Source: Dasypus novemcinctus
Lineage: Eukaryota; Chordata; Mammalia; Cingulata; Dasypodidae
NCBI RefSeq assembly: GCF_030445035.2
Contig: NC_080704.1
Location: forward strand, 23,230,499 to 23,294,498
DNA length: 64,000 nucleotides
Reading direction: 5' to 3'
Below are positions 59,420-64,000 of this stretch, piece after piece. The position numbers and the translations under genes are program-made. Within the stretch, counting starts at the first letter, position 1. Every line of letters starts with the position of its first letter. The notes beneath the pieces are model-generated. The model did not search any database and was not told the DNA's origin. It saw nothing but the letters and a program-made list of their open reading frames with translations.

Positions 59420-59822
59420 ATAGTCGTGGGTTGGGTTGTGTTCCCCCACCAAAGATAAGTTCAACTCCTAATCTCCAGTACCTGTGAACATGACCTTATT
59501 CCAAAGAAGGTCTTTGCGGATGTGATCAAATTAACTGAGGTCATGCTGGATTAGAGTGTCCCTAAATTCAGTGACTGGTGTCTTTATAAGAAGAGATTGG
59601 AGCAATGCAGCTACAGGCCAAGGAACATGGACGGTTGCTGGCTACCACCAGGGACGCGGAGGCAGACATGGGAGGGATTCCTTCTCAGAGTCTCTCGATG
59701 GAACCAGCCCTGCCAACACATTGGCTCCAGACTCTGGCCTCCTGAACTGTGAGAGAATACATTTCTGTTGTTTAAGCCACCCTATTTGTGGTGATTTGTT
59801 ACAGTAGCTCTAAGAGGCTAAG
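59420..59822 (+). repeat. MLT1-type (ERVL-MaLR) LTR
   Basis: The LTR order is intact: 'gggttgtgttcccccaccaa', 'catgaccttattccaaagaa', 'gtctttgcggatgtgatcaa', 'gtgtctttataagaagag', 'ctggcctcctgaactgtgag' and the end 'gatttgttacagtagctcta'. Solo LTR. The 83-residue frame in it is chance. Confidence 0.88.
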
Positions 59823-59824
59823 GC

Positions 59825-61055
59825 ACAGGGTAAAACCTAAGTAAAGACCGGATAATCTGGTCCTCAGGGCACCTCAAGGCTCCATACCATCCACTTACAC
59901 AGCTTTCTCCTTCAGGGACTCTTTTCTTCTGTACTTGTCTTAGAACCCACAAATTCTTGGTGCCTTCTTGCTCTTTTCAAAATTTACTTTTTGGAATGGT
60001 TCCCCAAACTTTTGAAACACTGCGTCCATTAGGGATCTCTTGGTTCCCCTTTATACAAACCTATCTCTAAGGTTGCTTTTTTAAAAACAAGTCTGCCTCT
60101 TTTAACCAGCTTCCTGGGCAGCCACTTCCAGTGATTTCTACTTATACTTAGATCTCATAAACCAGAGTTGGGTTACTTGGCCACCCCGCGTGCAAAAGGA
60201 ATGTGGGCATATTGCTGCCCCCTCTCCATTGGGGTTCTGTAACAGGAAAGGGGAGCACAATGACATTAGGGAGGAAGATAGTGAGGCCTGCCACTAACAC
60301 TATGTTGTAACTTACACGGTATTTGCATTTTAAAGGGGAATAAAATCTCAGGCCAAAGGAATAAACTATGAATGGTTAAATTTTCAGTCTCTAGCTACTG
60401 GGAAATTTTTTGTGTGTCTAGGGATGAGAAATTCCTAGTACATCTCAGTTCTCACTATGCAGAATATTTGCCTTCTCTGCCAGCATGTAACTTAACCCCT
60501 GGTAAGATAAAAACCCACAGACTCCACAATGTGAGACTTAGGGCCCTTTAGCTCAGGGCCAGTAATGCTTGCTCTGCTTCCCTTTGGGAAATGATTTTAC
60601 CAATCAGAGTCTCTAAAATAGAAAGATCCTCCCCAACTCCTGCTTTTATTTTGGGAAAGATATTAGAAAAATTATCTTGAGTTGTGTTTTCCATGTTCGG
60701 TTAATTGTTTTTATCTGATTGAGATTATAATCCAATCGATACATGCTTCATTCTCAAGTGACTGCATGTATTTAAGATAAGGTAAGGTCATAATAAAATC
60801 GAATTCTCACTAACTAGTGGTGATTATGGAGGATGCTACTTTTCCTGTCTGGACAGGCCCTTGATTTGGCACTTACATCCTCTCTGGTGGAGAAGACTCT
60901 AGAGGAGAGCAGGACGGATGTATTCCTGGACCCATGCTTAGTGTTGAGAGAACGGGAGGCAGGCTTCTCGGGTGAGCTAGGGCATCTGCAGAAAATGGAT
61001 TTCATCTGGACTAGGGGTGTGTGATCAAGTCTTGAGGCTGAGAGCAAGAGAGACT
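59825..61055. other. Stretch without a recognisable gene or repeat
   Basis: No gene or named repeat recognised. Confidence 0.4.
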
Positions 61056-61059
61056 GGCA

Positions 61060-61255
61060 GGGGTTCTTAACCTTCTTTGTTCCATGGGCCCCTTTGCCAG
61101 TCAGGTGAAAACCATGGACTCCTTCTCAGAATGTAGTGGCAGATAGTTTTATAACACCCAACATCAGAAGTCAGAGAAAATAAAGATGATAAATTGATTT
61201 TTTTCAATGCAAGCTCGTGGACCCCTTGAAATCTTTCCATTGATCTCTGGGTAGG
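61060..61255 (+). repeat. hAT-like DNA transposon, internally deleted
   Basis: It starts 'aggggttcttaaccttcttt' and 'ttccatgggcccctttgcc', then jumps to the opposite end 'agctcgtggaccccttgaaa'. This is typical of a non-autonomous hAT element that has lost most of its interior. Family not named. Confidence 0.7.
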
Positions 61256-61259
61256 AAAC

Positions 61260-61835
61260 AAGTGGGAAATTGCTGAGGTCAGAGGTTTTCCTAAAACCCA
61301 GAGTAGAGTTTAGGGCCAGATCCCTGCCTCCTGCTCCCATGCAGGAATTGCTGAGGGGCTCGAGTTATCTGGAGGCTTCTTCCCTCACATGCCTGGGCTG
61401 GCTCAAAGGCCTGGCTCAACAGAACTGTTTACCAGGGGTACTTCCACATGGCCTCTCCATGTGGCTGGGGCATCTATCAGCCTGATAGCCTCGTTCTTAG
61501 AGGGGACGTACTGAGAAGGAGCCTCTGGATGCTGTGAATGCTCCAAGCGAACCAGGAGCAAGCTATGTATCCTTTTGTGATCTAACCTGAGAAATCACAG
61601 AGCATCTCTTTGACCTTTTGGTTTTGGTCCAAGCAGTTACAAGCCTTCCTAGAATCAAGGAGAGGAGAGACATAGAGCCCTCTCTGGATGGGAGGAGGGC
61701 CACAAGATTTGAGGCCATTAAAAAACTAACAGGTCACCAACAATTATTGTAGAGACTTCTATTTCTCCCTTCGGGTTTTCCAGTGTGTGCCTCATGTATC
61801 TTGGGACACGGAAGTTAAGGTGCATAAATATTTAG
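61260..61835. other. Stretch without a recognisable gene or repeat
   Basis: Nothing specific recognised. Confidence 0.4.
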
Positions 61836-62422
61836 TATAGTTATTTCTTCTTGTTGAGTTGCCCCTTTTATTAATATATAATGATTTTCTTCATCCCTTA
61901 CAACAGTTTTGAATTTAAAACCTATTTTGTCCAATATTAGTAACATTACTCCAGTTTTTTTTTTGGGTTACTATTTGCATGGAATATCTTTTTCCAACCT
62001 TTCACTTTTAACCTGGTTGTGTCCTAATGTCTGAGGTGAGTCTCTTGTAGACAGTATATAGATGGCTCATATTTTTTTTATCCATTCTATCAGTCTGTAT
62101 TGTTTTAATGTGGAGTTCAAGACATTATTATTATTACTGTAAAGGCATTACTTACTTCATTTTGACTTTGTCTTTCTGTTGTCATATCATAGTATTGTCT
62201 ATCTTTTTAACCTTTTGTTTACCCTTTCTAATAATCATTTCTATATTCTTCTCCAAGTCTCTCGCCTTTGCTTTTTCCTTTCAGGCTGCAGCACTCCCTT
62301 TAGTATCTCTTGTAATTCTGGTCTTTTGGTAACATATTCTATCAGTTTATGTGTGTCTGTGAAGACTTGAATTCACCCTCATTTTTGAAGGACAGCTTTG
62401 CCAGATACAGAACTCTTGGCTG

Positions 62423-62803
62423 TCAGTTTTTCTTTTTCAGTACTTTAAATACACCATACCATTTTCTTCCCTCCTCCATGGTTTCTGATGAGAGTCCGGT
62501 ACTTAATCTTACTGAGGTTCCCTTGTATGTGATGCATTGCTTTTCTGTTGCTGCTTTCAGAATCTTCTCTTTATCTCTGATATTTGTCATTCTGCATAGT
62601 AGGTGTCTTGGGGTAGGTCTATTCAGATTTATTCTGTTTGGGGTGCATTGTCCTTCTTGGATATTGACAGTTATGCCTTTCATAAGGGTAAGGAAGTTTT
62701 CAGTCATTATTTCCTTAAATATCCTTTCTGTCCCTTTTCCTTTTTCTTTGCCTTCTGGGACACTGATAATGTTTTTGTTTTTGCATTTTGCCTTGTCATT
62801 CAA
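62423..62803 (-). pseudogene. L1 ORF1p C-terminal remnant (126 codons open)
   Basis: The open stretch reads as the C-terminal half of L1 ORF1p, which binds L1 RNA as a trimer. Visible family features in order are FKEIMTENF, the CTD signature RPTPRHLL, then IRDKEKILKAA, and VRLSTGLSSETM near the end, followed by KVLKK and loss of the frame. The first Met is not a real start. The N-terminal part lies in another frame upstream (62796-63026). Confidence 0.8.
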
Positions 62804-62949
62804 TTCCTTGAGACCCTATTCCATTTTTTTCCATTCTCATCTCTTTCTGTTGTTCTGTCTTTTCCAGTTCAGATGTTTGGTCTTTGAAATCATTAATTCT
62901 GTCTTTGAGCAATTCACATCTGCTTTTATGTGCTTCTAGTGTATTTTTA

Positions 62950-62982
62950 CACTTGATCTCAACCAAAAGGCTGAGAAGTGAT
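62950..62982 (-). pseudogene. 33-bp U2 snRNA 5'-end fragment
   Basis: The complement is atcacttctcagcctttt, then ggttgagatcaagtg, which matches nucleotides 1-33 of U2 snRNA with three substitutions. It is flanked by a 16-bp direct repeat with one mismatch, ttctagtgtattttta (62934-62949) and ttctagtgcattttta (62982-62997). There is no A tail. Together they show retrotransposition of a truncated U2 RNA. Confidence 0.88.
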
Positions 62983-63439
62983 TCTAGTGCATTTTTAATC
63001 TCATTCATTGTGTCCTTCATTTCCATAAGGCCTGTTACTTTTCTTTGCAGGCTTTCAAATAGTTATTTATGCTCACCCAGTGCCTTCTTAATGTTCTTTA
63101 TCTCTTTATTCATATTTTCTTTCAATTCTTTATTGATTTAGTAGAGTTTTATGATTATCATTGATTAATTGTCTTAAATCCTGTATCTCTTCAGGATATT
63201 TAGTTTGTTCCTTTGGCTGATCCATTTCTTCCTGTTTCCTAGTATAACTTGTAATTTTTTGCTGATGTCTAGACATATGAATGTGTTGGTGGATTTACTC
63301 TGATAGCTAATTTCTCTCTCTTGCTTACTGTTATTATTTTTTCATGGCTCTTCTTTGATATTTAGGTTTAATATTCTAAGTCTTTAAAATTGTCCAGTTT
63401 AAGTTATCAAAACTGTGCCAGGGACTGACTAATGATGTG

Positions 63440-63602
63440 CAGATTTTCTTTCTTTTTGGAGTAATGAAATTGTTCTAAAATTTTTGAGATAATGAATGTA
63501 CAACATAGTCATTATAATAGAAGCCATTGATTATACACTTTGAATAGATGATATGGTATGTGAATATGTCTCAATAAAGCTGCTTAATAAACAAATAAAT
63601 AA
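63440..63602 (+). mobile_element. Xenarthran-type L1 3'-end fragment
   Basis: 'tttctttttggagtaatga', 'aatgaatgtacaacatagtc' and 'gaagccattgattatacact' are related to the 3' UTR blocks at 5555 and 41428. It ends 'ctcaataaag' plus an AAACAAATAAAT tail. Confidence 0.7.
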
Positions 63603-63659
63603 TTGTGCAAGAATAGCCAGAAAAAGCGGCTATGTATAGCAAGGGAATCATAGAGCGAT

Positions 63660-63773
63660 TGAGAGGTGAGGAATTTTCTTTGTTTTTTGTTTGTTATTGA
63701 AAAAATGAAAATGCTCTAATAATATTGAAGTGATGAATGTACAACTCTGTAATTATACCAAATACCATTGATT
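63660..63773 (+). mobile_element. Second L1 3'-end fragment, host of the last SINE
   Basis: The blocks 'tttgttattgaaaaaatga', 'gtgatgaatgtacaactctg' and 'caaataccattgattt' repeat those of the previous fragment. The SINE begins where the next block would follow. Confidence 0.6.
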
Positions 63774-64000
63774 TGGCGGTGGACTTGGCCCAGTGGTTAC
63801 GGCGTCCATCTACCACATGGGAGGTCCACGGTTCAAACCCTGGGCCTCCTTGACCCGTGTGCAGCTGGCCCATGCGCAGTGCTGATGCGCGCAAGGAGTG
63901 CCATGCCACTAAGAGGTGTCCCCCGCGTAGGGGAGCCTCACGCGCAAGGAGTGCGCCCCATAAGGAGAGCCGCCCAGTGCGAAAGAAAGTGCAACCTGCC
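63774..64000 (+). mobile_element. DAS-type tRNA-SINE, cut by the window end
   Basis: Head 'ggtggacttggcccagtggt', B box ggttcaaaccc at 63830-63840, and the body with 'gcgcgcaaggagtgc', 'gtgtcccccgcgtaggggag' and 'gagccgcccagtgcgaaag'. The copy is well preserved and continues beyond position 64000, so its tail and TSD cannot be seen. Confidence 0.93.

Larger units (their letters stand above)
61840..63330 (-). pseudogene. Old L1: ORF1 and start of ORF2, minus strand
   Basis: Read on the minus strand, an ORF1p coiled-coil region (frame at 63026 down to 62796), an ORF1p C-terminal region (62803 down to 62423), the inter-ORF spacer (about 62420-62180) and the start of ORF2 endonuclease sequence (about 62120-61840) follow in order. 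A frameshift lies near 62800 and the ORF2 part is full of stops. L1 ORF1p is the RNA-binding chaperone of the retrotransposon. The element is dead but less decayed in ORF1 than the other L1s here. Confidence 0.8.

Noticed and set aside
62349..62939. 196-codon plus-strand frame, the longest in the window
   Set aside because: It is the antisense of the L1 ORF1 remnant, whose minus-strand reading carries the real family motifs.

Overview
The window is nuclear DNA of a placental mammal, and I find no functional protein-coding gene in it. The group is most likely Xenarthra, and within it an armadillo (Dasypus or a relative). The main evidence is a set of tRNA-derived SINEs of about 370-460 bp that match the DAS-SINE family described from armadillos (family knowledge from memory). 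They have a pol III B box, a G-rich 3' segment and an AAATAAATAAAT tail. Several copies of an L1-type 3' end with the GTGGGACATGAC module also fit xenarthran LINEs, and mammal-wide repeats (MIR, L2, MLT1-type LTRs, MER5-like DNA elements) fit placental DNA in general. The longest open frames are antisense or sense shadows of SINEs, LINEs and simple repeats. The window is best read as intergenic or deep intronic sequence.

Layout. 0-6 kb: quiet sequence, a MIR and a three-layer nest (L1 3' end, interrupted by a DAS-SINE, itself interrupted by a 1.6-kb poly(A) element), with target-site duplications (TSDs) for all three layers. 6-11 kb: MIR, a (TAGA)17 array, old L1 and L2 ends, a 100-bp (GA)n tract and a minus-strand DAS-SINE. 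11.8-17 kb: a decayed plus-strand L1 ORF2 carrying a DNA-transposon remnant and a short tRNA-SINE, then a DAS fragment and a second L1 3' end. 18-22.7 kb: a long minus-strand old L1 with a nested L1 3' end and a nested SINE. 22.8-33.7 kb: L2, MIRs, an L1-like xenarthran element, a dimeric SINE, an MLT1-type LTR, a long ancient repeat and a palindromic DNA transposon split by a SINE. 33.9-42.3 kb: MER5-like pieces, two related LTRs, a full-length U6 snRNA pseudogene fused to a DAS-SINE, a 95-bp hairpin, a nested L1/SINE pair, an L1 end with a 5' inversion and a probable ERV1-type LTR. 43-49 kb: three MER5-like elements in a row, a DAS-SINE and two related MaLR-like LTRs. 49-64 kb: mostly unique sequence, an interrupted L2, a dimeric SINE, an MLT1-type LTR, a minus-strand old L1 with a readable ORF1p remnant that carries a 33-bp U2 snRNA fragment, and a DAS-SINE cut by the window end.

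The elements do not form a pathway. What connects them is the L1 machinery. SINEs, L1 ends, a U6 RNA and a U2 RNA fragment all appear to have been copied here by L1 reverse transcriptase, as shown by poly(A) tails, 5' truncation, 7-16 bp TSDs, one 5' inversion and one template-switch chimera. The strongest observations are the U6-DAS chimera with a perfect 14-bp TSD, the U2 fragment that entered the L1 ORF1 frame without breaking it, and the nested insertions with intact TSDs. I saw no CRISPR array, operon, prokaryotic gene or other unknown gene system.
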